A DNA stretch of 64,000 bases from HGM13006 sp900757695. GTDB taxonomy: Bacteria > Bacillota > Clostridia > Oscillospirales > Oscillospiraceae. The DNA is taken from NCBI GenBank assembly GCA_959607825.1, contig CAUHNW010000004.1, positions 62,001 through 126,000 on the forward strand, written 5' to 3'. The position numbers were made by a program, and so were the translations under genes. The notes beneath the pieces were generated by a model. The model searched no databases and had not been told where the DNA came from. It was given only the letters and a program-made list of their open reading frames with translations. Shown in pieces: positions 31,221 through 39,727 of the stretch. Numbering within the stretch: the first letter of the stretch is position 1; the number at the start of each line of letters is the position of its first letter.

Positions 31221-31275
31221 TTTACACGGGTTTTACGAACCGGGGATTTCAGACTTTACATTCTCCATGTATCAT
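31221..31275 (+). promoter_or_regulatory. Possible PhoP box and promoter of pstS
   Basis: TTTACA (31221), TTTACG (31232) and TTTACA (31255) are phased by about 11 or 23 bases, like the TT(A/T)ACA repeats bound by PhoP in Firmicutes, and precede TATCAT (31270-31275). Context (pst operon) supports phosphate control; the repeats are imperfect. Confidence 0.4.
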
Positions 31276-31322
31276 GAGAAGCGTAACAAGGAAATCCATT
31301 ATAAAGACAAAAAGGAGTAACG

Positions 31323-32327
31323 ATGATTATGAAAAAACTGATTTCTATGCTTGCAGTATCCGCAATGCTGGTTGGCTGTCTGGCCGGGTGCGGAAGCACG
31401 AGTAACGATACGGCCTCTGCGGCAGCCTCTTCCGCAGCTGCCACCGAGGTTGCCACCGCCGCACCTGCCGCTGAGACTGAGACCGCAACAGAAGCACCTG
31501 CTGCTTCTGCTGCTGAGACCGAGGCTCCCTCTGCGGAGGCCACCGGTTCCAATCTGGACTCTGACATCACGGTGGTGTCCCGTGAGGAAGGCTCCGGCAC
31601 CCGGGGCGCATTCGTAGAGCTCATGAAGATCCAGGATGATGATGGTGACCACACCGTAGAGACCGCTGAGATCAGCAACTCCACCTCTGTGGTAACCCAG
31701 ACTGTGGCAGGCAACACCGCTGCAATCGGCTACATCTCCCTGGGCTCTCTCAATGACAGCGTCAAGGCAGTCAAGGTTGACGGCGTAGAGCCCACTGTTG
31801 AGAATATCAAGGCCGGTTCCTATGCAGTATCCCGTCCCTTTGAGATCTGCTATAAGGATGAGAACCTGACCGATCTGGGCAAGGACTTCATCTCCTATAT
31901 CATGAGCGCTGAGGGTCAGAAGATCGTAGATGACGAGGGCTACATTGCCATGGACGAGAGCGCTGAGAGCTACACCGGCTCCGGCATGAGCGGCAACCTG
32001 AGCCTCAACGGCTCCACCTCCGTATCCCCTCTGATGGAAAAGCTGGCTGAAGCATACCGTGCCATCAACCCCGATGTTACCATCGACATTCAGCAGACCG
32101 GCTCCGGCGCTGGCATCACCGCCACCGCAGACGGCACCTGTGAGATCGGCATGAGCAGCCGTGCACTGAAGGATGAGGAGCTGGCACAGGGGATCACTGA
32201 GCAGCAGATCGCACTGGACGGCATTGCTGTGATTGTCAACAAGGATAACGGTGTAGAGGGCCTGAGCTCCGAGCAGATTCGCCAGATCTTTGTAGGCGAG
32301 GTTACCAACTGGGCCCAGCTGGGCTGA
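31323..32327 (+). CDS. pstS: Phosphate ABC transporter substrate-binding lipoprotein
   Basis: 334 residues. The signal peptide ends at lipobox LAGC (C23), with an Ala/Glu/Thr linker to about 75. The binding domain shows the order ITVVSREEGSGTRGAFVELM, NSTSVVTQTVAGNTAAIGYIS and NLSLNGSTSVSPLMEKLAEAYRAINPDVTIDIQQTGSGAGI, where NGSTSVSPL and SREEGSGTRGA are PstS phosphate-binding loops. Their order is unusual: the loop normally near the N-terminus (NGSTSVSPL) comes last, as though the two lobes were circularly permuted. AAGGAG precedes the ATG. First gene of pstSCAB-phoU. Confidence 0.9.
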   Translation: MIMKKLISMLAVSAMLVGCLAGCGSTSNDTASAAASSAAATEVATAAPAAETETATEAPAASAAETEAPSAEATGSNLDSDITVVSREEGSGTRGAFVELMKIQDDDGDHTVETAEISNSTSVVTQTVAGNTAAIGYISLGSLNDSVKAVKVDGVEPTVENIKAGSYAVSRPFEICYKDENLTDLGKDFISYIMSAEGQKIVDDEGYIAMDESAESYTGSGMSGNLSLNGSTSVSPLMEKLAEAYRAINPDVTIDIQQTGSGAGITATADGTCEIGMSSRALKDEELAQGITEQQIALDGIAVIVNKDNGVEGLSSEQIRQIFVGEVTNWAQLG

Positions 32328-32350
32328 ACTGACATCCAATGATCCATACC

Positions 32351-32381
32351 ATCCCGCCGCGAAGCTGCTTCGCAGCGGGAT
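32351..32381 (+). terminator. Stem-loop between pstS and pstC
   Basis: ATCCCGC pairs with GCGGGAT around CGAAG-ctg-CTTCG. There is no T-tract, so it is more likely a 3' stabiliser of pstS mRNA or attenuator than a full terminator. Confidence 0.6.
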
Positions 32382-32440
32382 GTGTGGTACATGGAACATT
32401 TCAGCTCCAACGCGAAGACTCGGAAAGGAAATAATCCGGT

Positions 32441-33286
32441 ATGAGAAAATATAAAGAAAAAATCATGCAGGCGGTGTTCCTGCTGACGGCCTGCGTATCC
32501 ATTGCGGCAGTGGCGCTGATCTGCATTTATCTGCTGGGAAGCGGTATTCCCACTATTTTGAAGATTGGCCCCGCTAATTTCTTCGGGAAGGTATGGAAGC
32601 CCAGCAAAAATCTTTTTGGCATCCTGCCCATGATTGTCGGCTCCATTTATGTGACGGCAGGTGCAATCCTGATTGGCGTACCCATTGGCCTGCTGTGTGC
32701 CATTTATCTGTCTCGGTTTTGCCCCAAGCCCATCTATCGTGTGCTGAAGCCCGCTGTGGAGCTGATGGCCGGTATTCCTTCCATCGTCTACGGCTTCTTT
32801 GGACTGATGGTTATTGTGCCGGTGATCCAGAAGCTTTCGGGCACCAGCGGAAAGAGCCTGCTGACGGCCTCCATCCTGCTGGGCATTATGATCCTGCCCA
32901 CCATCATCTCTGTGGCGGAGTCCTCGTTGAATGCAGTACCCAACAGCTATTATGAGGGCTCGCTGGCACTGGGGGCCACCCATGAGCGCAGCGTGTTTTC
33001 CGCAGTGCTTCCGGCAGCCAAGTCCGGCGTTATGTCCGGTGTGGTGCTCGGCGTTGGCCGTGCCATTGGCGAGACCATGGCTGTCATCATGATTGCGGGC
33101 AATCAGGCCATTATGCCTTCGGGTCTGCTCAAGGGGCTCCGTACCATGACCGCTAATATTGTGCTGGAGATGGGCTATGCGTCCGGTTTGCACCGGGAGG
33201 CTCTGATCGCCACCGGCGTGGTGCTGTTCGTGTTTATCCTCATCATTAATACCTGCTTCTCTCTGCTGAAAAGGAGGAATGGATGA
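32441..33286 (+). CDS. pstC: Phosphate ABC transporter permease PstC
   Basis: 281 residues, with about six membrane helices (AVFLLTACVSIAAVALICIYLLG, PMIVGSIYVTAGAILIGVPIGLLCAIYL and later segments). The EAA loop is YYEGSLALGATHERSVFSAVLPAAKSGV, followed by GVGRAIGETMAVIMIAGN. VELMAGIPSIVYGFFGL is the conserved PstC/PstA segment. It forms the phosphate channel with PstA. It overlaps pstA by four bases, behind AAGGAGGA. Confidence 0.95.
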   Translation: MRKYKEKIMQAVFLLTACVSIAAVALICIYLLGSGIPTILKIGPANFFGKVWKPSKNLFGILPMIVGSIYVTAGAILIGVPIGLLCAIYLSRFCPKPIYRVLKPAVELMAGIPSIVYGFFGLMVIVPVIQKLSGTSGKSLLTASILLGIMILPTIISVAESSLNAVPNSYYEGSLALGATHERSVFSAVLPAAKSGVMSGVVLGVGRAIGETMAVIMIAGNQAIMPSGLLKGLRTMTANIVLEMGYASGLHREALIATGVVLFVFILIINTCFSLLKRRNG

Positions 33287-34194
33287 TGACAGAGACAAAG
33301 AAAATCAATCAGGTTTCCGCAAAGGAAAAATGGGTGAGCTATCTCCATCATCCCATGGCGCTGGTGGAGTTTCTGCTGGTACATCTGGCAGCGATCATTA
33401 CAGCGGCTGTAGTGCTGTTCCTGATTGCCTATGTGCTCATTACCGGCGTGCCCCATATCCATAAGGAGCTGTTTGCATGGACTTGGACCACGGAAAATCA
33501 GTCCATGATGCCTGCCTTTGTGAATACGCTTGTGATGACGCTGCTGAGTCTGCTCATTGCGGTGCCCATCGGCGTCTGCGCAGCAATCTATACGGTGGAA
33601 TACGCCAAGCGGGGCAACAAGCTGGTCAAGCTGGTGCGGCTGACGGCGGAGACCCTGCAGGGAATCCCTTCTATCGTCTATGGCATTTTCGGCTATGTAT
33701 TTTTTAATGTGGCACTGCACTTTGGGTTCTCTATGCTTTCCGGTGCGCTGACGCTTTCTATTATGATCCTGCCGCTGATCCTTCGTACTACAGAAGAGGC
33801 GCTGATGGCAGTGCCGGACTCCTATCGGGAGGGCAGCTTTGGGCTGGGCGCAGGAAAGCTCCGGACGGTATTCCGTATTGTTTTGCCCTCGGCAATGCCC
33901 GGCGTGCTGGCTGGTGTGATCCTTGCCATTGGACGAATTGTGGGCGAGAGTGCAGCTCTGATCTACACCTCCGGTTCCGGTACTGGAAACCTGTCCTTTA
34001 TCAAGAACGGAGCCTTTAGCCTGACTGCACCGCTGCTTCAGTCCACCAGAACCCTTTCGGTTCACATGTATGCGCTGATGAGCGAGGGGCTGTATACGGA
34101 TCAGGCTCACGCCACCGCAGTCATTCTGATGGTGCTGGTGATCGGCCTCAACGCCCTGTCCTCCTATGCGGCAAAAAAGCTCACCAAACAGTAA
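33283..34194 (+). CDS. pstA: Phosphate ABC transporter permease PstA
   Basis: 303 residues; ATG 33283 overlaps the end of pstC, and a second ATG three bases later could also serve. A cytoplasmic N-terminus of about 30 residues precedes six predicted helices (LVHLAAIITAAVVLFLIAYVLI, FVNTLVMTLLSLLIAVPIGVCAAIYTVEYA). The EAA loop is SYREGSFGLGAGKLRTVFRIVLPSAMPGVLAG, and AETLQGIPSIVYGIFGY parallels PstC. Partner of PstC and PstB. Confidence 0.95.
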   Translation: MMTETKKINQVSAKEKWVSYLHHPMALVEFLLVHLAAIITAAVVLFLIAYVLITGVPHIHKELFAWTWTTENQSMMPAFVNTLVMTLLSLLIAVPIGVCAAIYTVEYAKRGNKLVKLVRLTAETLQGIPSIVYGIFGYVFFNVALHFGFSMLSGALTLSIMILPLILRTTEEALMAVPDSYREGSFGLGAGKLRTVFRIVLPSAMPGVLAGVILAIGRIVGESAALIYTSGSGTGNLSFIKNGAFSLTAPLLQSTRTLSVHMYALMSEGLYTDQAHATAVILMVLVIGLNALSSYAAKKLTKQ

Positions 34195-34207
34195 GAGGAG
34201 ACGGAAT

Positions 34208-34957
34208 ATGGATAAAATTACAGTTGAAAATCTGAATTTATACTACGGGGACTTTCATGCCCTGAAAAACATCAATCTGAAAATCCCTGCCAACAAAATT
34301 ACAGCCTTTATCGGCCCTTCCGGCTGCGGCAAGTCTACGCTGATGAAGTCCATCAACCGGATGAACGATCTGGTGGAGGGTTGCAAGATTACCGGCTCCA
34401 TTAAGCTGGGGGAGGAAGAGATCTACGGCGGTATGGATGTAAACCAACTGCGGAAGCGGGTGGGCATGGTATTCCAGAAGGCCAATCCATTCCCCGTGAG
34501 CATCTTTGACAATGTGGCCTATGGCCCCAGAACCCACGGGATCCGCAATAAGCAGAAGCTGGAGGAGATCGTGGAAAACTCCCTTCGCTCTGCGGCCATT
34601 TGGGACGAGGTAAAGGATCAGCTGAAAAAAAGTGCACTGGCACTTTCCGGTGGACAGCAGCAGCGGCTGTGTATCGCCCGGGCTTTGGCGGTGGAACCGG
34701 AGGTGCTGCTGATGGATGAATCTACCTCGGCACTGGATCCTATTTCCACCGGAAAGATTGAGGAGCTGTGTGTGGAACTGAAAAAGGACTACACCATTAT
34801 TATGGTCACCCATAATATGCAGCAGGCCGTACGAGTGTCCGATGAGACGGCATTCTTCCTGCTGGGCGAGGTCATCGAATACGGAGACACGGAAAAGATG
34901 TTCTCGGTTCCCACGGATAAGCGTACAGAGGATTACATCACCGGACGGTTTGGTTAA
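34208..34957 (+). CDS. pstB: Phosphate ABC transporter ATP-binding protein PstB
   Basis: 249 residues from ATG 34208. Walker A is GPSGCGKS, followed by the PstB-typical TLMKSINRMNDLVEGCKITGSI; signature LSGGQQQRLCIARAL; Walker B EVLLMDESTSALDP; switch His in MVTHNMQQA. It energises phosphate uptake by PstCA. GAGGAGACGGAAT precedes the start. Confidence 0.96.
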   Translation: MDKITVENLNLYYGDFHALKNINLKIPANKITAFIGPSGCGKSTLMKSINRMNDLVEGCKITGSIKLGEEEIYGGMDVNQLRKRVGMVFQKANPFPVSIFDNVAYGPRTHGIRNKQKLEEIVENSLRSAAIWDEVKDQLKKSALALSGGQQQRLCIARALAVEPEVLLMDESTSALDPISTGKIEELCVELKKDYTIIMVTHNMQQAVRVSDETAFFLLGEVIEYGDTEKMFSVPTDKRTEDYITGRFG

Positions 34958-34973
34958 GGAGGTATTCAGCACT

Positions 34974-35666
34974 ATGAGAAAGACATTCGATCAGCAGCTG
35001 GAACTGCTGAGTCAGGAACTGACCCACATGGGTGCACTGTGTGAGACGGCCATTGCATCCGCCACGGAAGCGCTGAAAAAGCGGGACGTGGCGCTGGCCA
35101 AACAGGCCATTGCAGCGGATCAGGAAATTGATCAGCAGGAGCGGGAAATCGAGCGGCTGTGCCTGAAGCTTCTCCTGCAGCAGCAGCCCGTGGCCCGGGA
35201 TCTGCGGCAGATTTCCTCTGCACTGAAAATGATCACGGATATGGAGCGGATCGGAGATCAGGCGGCGGACATTTCAGAAATCGTTACCTATATGTCCGAG
35301 GAGAATATCATTCAGGAGCTGGATCGTATCGATGCCATGGCCAGAGCATCCTCCCAGATGGTGACCCAGAGCGTGGATGCCTATGTAAAGAAGGATCTGG
35401 ATCTGGCGAAAAAGGTCATTGAAGACGATGATGCGGTGGATCGGCTTTTTGAGGAGATCAAACGGGAATTGATCAAAATGATTGCCGCAGATCCCGGATG
35501 CGGAGAGCAGGCATTGGACTTCCTGATGATCGCAAAATATTTGGAGCGCATCGGCGACCATGCCACAAATATTGCAGAATGGGTGGAGTTCTCCATCCTG
35601 GGGCGGCATCCCGAGCAGGATGAGATCCATGGAGTTGAGGATCGTCAGAACCCCAGCGAGCGGTAA
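34974..35666 (+). CDS. phoU: Phosphate signalling complex protein PhoU
   Basis: 230 residues from ATG 34974, behind AAGGAGG. Two three-helix PhoU repeats are visible, each with the metal-binding E/DxxxD pattern: TDMERIGDQAADISE and KYLERIGDHATNIAEW. PhoU represses the PhoR-PhoB/P response when phosphate is plentiful by linking the Pst transporter to the sensor kinase. The two-component genes are not in the window. Last gene of the operon; a terminator follows 13 bases later. Confidence 0.95.
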   Translation: MRKTFDQQLELLSQELTHMGALCETAIASATEALKKRDVALAKQAIAADQEIDQQEREIERLCLKLLLQQQPVARDLRQISSALKMITDMERIGDQAADISEIVTYMSEENIIQELDRIDAMARASSQMVTQSVDAYVKKDLDLAKKVIEDDDAVDRLFEEIKRELIKMIAADPGCGEQALDFLMIAKYLERIGDHATNIAEWVEFSILGRHPEQDEIHGVEDRQNPSER

Positions 35667-35678
35667 GAAAACGCCTGT

Positions 35679-35710
35679 GAGGTGCCGAAAAACGGCACCT
35701 CAAAATTTTT
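35679..35710 (+). terminator. Terminator of pst-phoU
   Basis: GAGGTGCCG-aaaaa-CGGCACCTC, then AAAATTTTT. Confidence 0.88.
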
Positions 35711-35737
35711 GCTTTATTGATGTTACGCATTAAATGA

Positions 35738-35766
35738 TTGACGTAAATGCGGAAACCTGTTATAGT
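35738..35766 (+). promoter_or_regulatory. Promoter of the DUF554 gene
   Basis: TTGACG (35738-35743), 17-base spacer, TATAGT (35761-35766). Confidence 0.65.
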
Positions 35767-35795
35767 ATGGGAACGGATAACAGGAGGAGCAGCGT

Positions 35796-36494
35796 ATGTT
35801 TGGTGTGCTGGTTAATACAGTAGCGGTGATCGTGGGAAGCGTGATCGGCCTGATCTGCAAGCGGGGGATCCCGGAGCGGCTTTCCGGTGCGGTGATGACG
35901 GCCATTGGCCTTTGCACCATTGCCATTGGCGTCGTAGGACTATCCAGCGGTGAAAATACGCTGGTCTTAATCCTGTCCATGGTGCTGGGTACACTGATGG
36001 GGACACTACTGGATCTGGACGGACGACTGAACCGGACGGTGGAAAAGGCGGCGGCGAAAACTGCCGGGGCGGGAAAGGCCGGGCAGATCTCACAGGGCTT
36101 TATTACAGCTTGCCTGCTGTTTTGCATTGGCGCCATGACGATCGTTGGATCGCTCAATGCGGGCCTCAAGGGCGATCAAGAGATGCTGATTACCAAATCT
36201 GTGCTGGACTTTATCTCCTCCATTATGCTGTCGGCCACATTGGGGATCGGGGTGCTTTTCTCTGCGGCATTCGTTCTGGTGTTTCAGGGAGGAATCGTAT
36301 TGCTGGCCGGAGTGCTGGCGCCTGTGCTGTCTACTGGGGCCATTGCGGAGCTGAGCTGTGCCGGCAGCCTGATGATTCTGGCATTGGGCCTGAATATCAT
36401 CGGTGTGACGAAAATCAAAGTCATTGACCTGCTCCCGGCATTGGTGCTGGTACCGTTTGTGACTATGGCCTTCGGGGCGTTGGGAATTGGATAA
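35796..36494 (+). CDS. DUF554 family membrane protein (YqgA/YdfK-like)
   Basis: 232 residues, strongly hydrophobic, with about seven helices. FGVLVNTVAVIVGSVIGLICKRGIPERLSGAVMTAIGLCTIAIGVVGL is the family's N-terminus, and FCIGAMTIVGSLNAGLKGDQEMLITKSVLDFISSIMLSATLGIGVLFSA the central segment. Proposed to be a transporter, but no substrate is established. Monocistronic, with GGAGGAGC before the start. Confidence 0.88.
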   Translation: MFGVLVNTVAVIVGSVIGLICKRGIPERLSGAVMTAIGLCTIAIGVVGLSSGENTLVLILSMVLGTLMGTLLDLDGRLNRTVEKAAAKTAGAGKAGQISQGFITACLLFCIGAMTIVGSLNAGLKGDQEMLITKSVLDFISSIMLSATLGIGVLFSAAFVLVFQGGIVLLAGVLAPVLSTGAIAELSCAGSLMILALGLNIIGVTKIKVIDLLPALVLVPFVTMAFGALGIG

Positions 36495-36508
36495 CAGAAT
36501 ATTAAGGG

Positions 36509-36549
36509 GCGGAAACTTCGGCGGTATTTTGCCGGAGTTTTCGCTTTTT
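36509..36549 (+). terminator. Terminator of the DUF554 gene
   Basis: GCGGAAACTTCGGC pairs (with G-T and one mismatch) with GCCGGAGTTTTCGC, then TTTTT. Confidence 0.75.
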
Positions 36550-36550
36550 C

Positions 36551-36589
36551 GGTTACAGCAAAATTATTTTGCGGAGGCTGTAACCTTTT
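36551..36589 (+). repeat. Nested inverted repeat overlapping the ECF promoter
   Basis: GGTTACAGC (36551-36559) and GCTGTAACC (36577-36585) are a perfect 9+9 repeat enclosing GCAAAA-TTA-TTTTGC; TTTTC follows. The right arm contains the -35 element TGTAAC. Confidence 0.7.
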
Positions 36590-36605
36590 CGGACGGGGCT
36601 GCGTC
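36579..36605 (+). promoter_or_regulatory. ECF-type promoter of the sigma factor gene
   Basis: TGTAAC (36579-36584), 17-base spacer and CGTC (36602-36605) fit the extracytoplasmic-function consensus known from B. subtilis sigma-X/M promoters. It starts about 36 bases before an ECF sigma gene, suggesting autoregulation. Confidence 0.6.
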
Positions 36606-36640
36606 CTTACGGGTAGAGGCATCAAAAGGAGGCGGAAAGA

Positions 36641-37204
36641 ATGGAAGACAGCGGAATACTGGAACTGTATTTTCTGAGAAACGAACAGGCACTTCGGGAA
36701 TCAGACCGAAAGTATGGCGCATACTGCGGTGCCATTGCCTATGGAATCCTGCAAAACCGGGAGGACACGGAGGAAACGGTCAATGATACATGGCTTTCTG
36801 CGTGGAATGCCATTCCGCCCCGGCGGCCGGAGTGCCTGAAGGGCTTTCTGGGGAGGATCACCCGAAACGGAGCCATTGACCGATGGCGCAGACGCACGGC
36901 GGAAAAGCGGGGCGGAGAGATGGTGCTGGCGCTGGAAGAGCTGGGGGAGTGTATCCCCTCTGGGGACAATGTGGAGCAGCAGGTGCAGGCGGCGGAGCTG
37001 GGAAAGGTGCTGGAAGCCTTTTTGCAAACGCTGCCGGAGGAGCGGCGGCGCATGTTCCTGATGCGGTATTGGTATCTTGCACCGATCCGGGAAATTGCCC
37101 AGCGGCTGGGATGGACGGAGGGGAGAGTTCGGACTGCGCTCCATCGGATCCGAAAACAGCTGCTTGTATACTTACAGGAAAGGGGAATGCTGGATGAAGC
37201 CTGA
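36641..37204 (+). CDS. ECF-type RNA polymerase sigma factor
   Basis: 187 residues. Region 2 is the stretch LRESDRKYGAYCGAIAYGILQNREDTEETVNDTWLSAWNAIPP, with the Asp-rich core-binding helix, and FLGRITRNGAIDRWRRR is region 2.4 (-10 recognition). Region 4 contains LPEERRRMFLMRYWYLAPIREIAQRLGWTEGRVRTALHRIRKQL, the helix-turn-helix for -35 recognition. AAGGAGGCGG precedes the start. It overlaps the next gene by 11 bases, which encodes a membrane-anchored protein in the usual position of an anti-sigma factor. Likely activated by an envelope signal. Confidence 0.93.
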   Translation: MEDSGILELYFLRNEQALRESDRKYGAYCGAIAYGILQNREDTEETVNDTWLSAWNAIPPRRPECLKGFLGRITRNGAIDRWRRRTAEKRGGEMVLALEELGECIPSGDNVEQQVQAAELGKVLEAFLQTLPEERRRMFLMRYWYLAPIREIAQRLGWTEGRVRTALHRIRKQLLVYLQERGMLDEA

Positions 37205-39497
37205 GGATATTCTCGATGGGCTGGGGCATGTCAGCGACCGAATGGTGCTGGATGCGCAGAATTTGAAAAAAAGTCCCCGAAGCGGAATGAAATGGGGTTC
37301 ACTGGCGGCCTGCATTCTGTGTGGACTGATACTGCTGGGCGTGTGCGCAGCAAAGCTGTGGAACCGGGATGACCAGCAAAGCCAGCGACCTGCGGAACCA
37401 TCTGCGGCACCTGTGGTATCTCAGACTCCGCAGGATTCTGCGGAGGAATCCATTCCAGTGGAAGATACGGAAAGCGCCGGTGCGGAGATCAGTGACTATC
37501 AGGTGGCAGTCACGGAAAATGCGGTCTATTTCATTGATCCCCGTGTGGGGCTGCTCTCACTGGACCCGGAGTCGAAGGCAGTTACCACGATCCTGCCAAA
37601 TGGGGAGTGCAGCCTGATCCGGTCAGAGGGCCAGGTGTATTGCCTCAATCAGGCAACCCGGAGCCTTGGACGGGTAGAGGACAATGACGTTACTCCGCTT
37701 GCGCTTTTGGAGGACGTAGGGCCGGGCTGGCCAATACTGCTGGGCGTCAGCGATGGCTATGTGTGCTGGAAGGAGGACTGGATGCTCTATGTGGCATCGC
37801 TGGAGGACGGTGCCGTGCGGTATTCGCTGCCCATGCAAAATGGAGTAGACAGCTTCCAGACCTGCGGCGCCTATCAGGGGGCACTCTACTGTGTCAATAA
37901 TGGAGGCGGTGCGGCCAAGGGGACGCTGTTCCGGATCATGCTGGATTCTGGAGAGAAAGAGATCCAGTGGGAGCCGGAGGTGGAAGCAGAACCGGGCCTT
38001 GACCTCCGGATGTGTGGCGCCACCCAGGACAACACTGCCTGGATCGAAGGTGACCGGTTGTATTTGCAGGGGGAATGGGAGTCGGCCGGAGATTTTGAAA
38101 GCTCCTATTTCTGCTATGATCTGTCCAGCGGAGACCTGCGGGAGCTGACCGCCAGAGAGAGCGGCGTTACATCCATTGGGGCCCGGGGGACAAAGCTGTA
38201 TGTAATGCGTACCGATATGACGTATGACGGGAATACAGCGCCCCACTATGAGGTATTCGATGATGAAACCGGGGATACGACTGTACTGATAGACGAAGTG
38301 GAGATCAAAAAACTGGGAACATTTTATAATTGGACCCCCTCGGATGGAGGAATCTACTATGGCCGTGTCAGCGATGCGGAGGCCAGCGGACAGGACGTAT
38401 GCGGTCTTTATTACTATGATCTGGAGGCCAAAACATCCACAAGGCTCTATCAGGGAGCGACCCAGTACAGCGGCCTCGCCATAGAGCCGGACTGGTACTG
38501 GAATCCATATGGAGAGCTGATCGCGGATAATAACTACATGTTCTGCACCTTTGACCTGACCCGCAGCCAGGACGGGATCTATTTTGTGGAACCGGCCAGC
38601 GGCGTATACCGCTATGATGCGGAGATCGGCGATGCACAGCAGGTGGTCAGTGGAATCGCCTGCCGCATTCTGGATACGGAGGAAGGGCTGTATGTGACCT
38701 GCTCAGACACCGGGGAGGTCTATCAAATCGAAAATGGTGAGGCAAGGTTCCTGCTGACGCTGGAAAAAGAATCACAGATCGCCGTAAGACCTGTGGGCGT
38801 GAAAAATGGAGTGCTCTATTGGAATTGGTACGCCACCGATCTTTCCACCGGAGAGACGAAGGAGCATCCTGTATTTCGGGCGCGGAGGTCCCAGCCCCAG
38901 ATCATCCGCCAGGGAAAGGCCTACTGCCTTGGAGCGGATGGCGAGATCGGCTATGTGGATGTCACTGGAGGAACGGAGGTTTATCAGTCTGATTGGACAC
39001 TGAAACGGACAGAGCGCTATGGAGAATCCAACATCCGGTTTTATGACGACTGCATTCTGGCGCTGCAAAAGGAGGCCAATGGTTATGGGGTCTATCAGGT
39101 CTCCTATGAGGACGGCAGCAGGAAGCGGATCGGAAGAGTGGAGGCGGAGTGTGTCAGACTGCTGAATCTGGATGGAGAAACCCTGTATTTGGAGCAGTTG
39201 GAGGAGTCCTCGCCCGGGCGAGTCCTGTCCATGGATCTTGGAACCGGGACGGTACAGACTGTGATGAATGCGGACACCAACTCGTCCCTGCAATATGCAT
39301 CGGAAATACGGGTTTGGAATGGCGTATGCTATGACTGCTATCGGGCACTTGGACAGGACATTGGCGCAGTGCTGCATACCTACGCGCTGTCAGACGGGGA
39401 AGAGCACACCACTGCTGTGGGCGATACTTCGGAGATAACGGAAGCGCCGGTGGAGACGCCTAATATCGCATGGCCTGTGGAGGAACCAGCGGAATAA
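37194..39497 (+). CDS. Membrane-anchored presumptive anti-sigma factor with large propeller-like exodomain
   Basis: 767 residues from ATG 37194, behind AAAGGGGAATGC. A cytoplasmic tail of about 35 residues (MKPEDILDGLGHVSDRMVLDAQN) could bind the sigma factor; one helix (WGSLAACILCGLILLGVCAAKLW, about 34-56) crosses the membrane; about 700 residues lie outside. The exodomain has repeated short blade-like units with Y/W-rich strands and VYFIDPRVGLLSLDPESK, GGIYYGRVSDAEASGQDVCGLYYYDLEAK and DGIYFVEPASGVYRYDAE, resembling DUF5050/WD40-like propellers. No family assignment is firm. The 11-base overlap with the sigma gene supports co-regulation. It is much larger than usual anti-sigma factors and may be the sensor itself. 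Confidence 0.7.
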   Translation: MKPEDILDGLGHVSDRMVLDAQNLKKSPRSGMKWGSLAACILCGLILLGVCAAKLWNRDDQQSQRPAEPSAAPVVSQTPQDSAEESIPVEDTESAGAEISDYQVAVTENAVYFIDPRVGLLSLDPESKAVTTILPNGECSLIRSEGQVYCLNQATRSLGRVEDNDVTPLALLEDVGPGWPILLGVSDGYVCWKEDWMLYVASLEDGAVRYSLPMQNGVDSFQTCGAYQGALYCVNNGGGAAKGTLFRIMLDSGEKEIQWEPEVEAEPGLDLRMCGATQDNTAWIEGDRLYLQGEWESAGDFESSYFCYDLSSGDLRELTARESGVTSIGARGTKLYVMRTDMTYDGNTAPHYEVFDDETGDTTVLIDEVEIKKLGTFYNWTPSDGGIYYGRVSDAEASGQDVCGLYYYDLEAKTSTRLYQGATQYSGLAIEPDWYWNPYGELIADNNYMFCTFDLTRSQDGIYFVEPASGVYRYDAEIGDAQQVVSGIACRILDTEEGLYVTCSDTGEVYQIENGEARFLLTLEKESQIAVRPVGVKNGVLYWNWYATDLSTGETKEHPVFRARRSQPQIIRQGKAYCLGADGEIGYVDVTGGTEVYQSDWTLKRTERYGESNIRFYDDCILALQKEANGYGVYQVSYEDGSRKRIGRVEAECVRLLNLDGETLYLEQLEESSPGRVLSMDLGTGTVQTVMNADTNSSLQYASEIRVWNGVCYDCYRALGQDIGAVLHTYALSDGEEHTTAVGDTSEITEAPVETPNIAWPVEEPAE

Positions 39498-39518
39498 GGA
39501 GCCAAATGATATCCCTAT

Positions 39519-39561
39519 ACTCCCTCGGAAACAATCGGCTGGGCCGATGCTCCGGGGGAGT
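39519..39561 (+). terminator. Probable terminator after the anti-sigma gene
   Basis: ACTCCCtCGGA pairs with TCCGgGGGAGT, with an inner ATCGGC-tgg-GCCGAT stem. The T-tract (GTGTCTTTG) is weak. Confidence 0.6.
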
Positions 39562-39698
39562 GTGTCTTTGCAGGATAGACAGCAAATAGGCAAAAGCGTA
39601 GGAAACCCTAACAGACAAAAGCAGGCAATTAGTTACAACAAACCTGAAAAAGCGGGGAATTTCGTGGAATTTCCAGTCAAAGAAACGTGAAAAAACGG

Positions 39699-39727
39699 TT
39701 GAATGGCAGGAGGCAGTGTGGTACAAT
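39699..39727 (+). promoter_or_regulatory. Promoter of the redox pair
   Basis: TTGAAT (39699-39704), 17-base spacer, TACAAT (39722-39727); leader about 85 bases. Confidence 0.6.
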
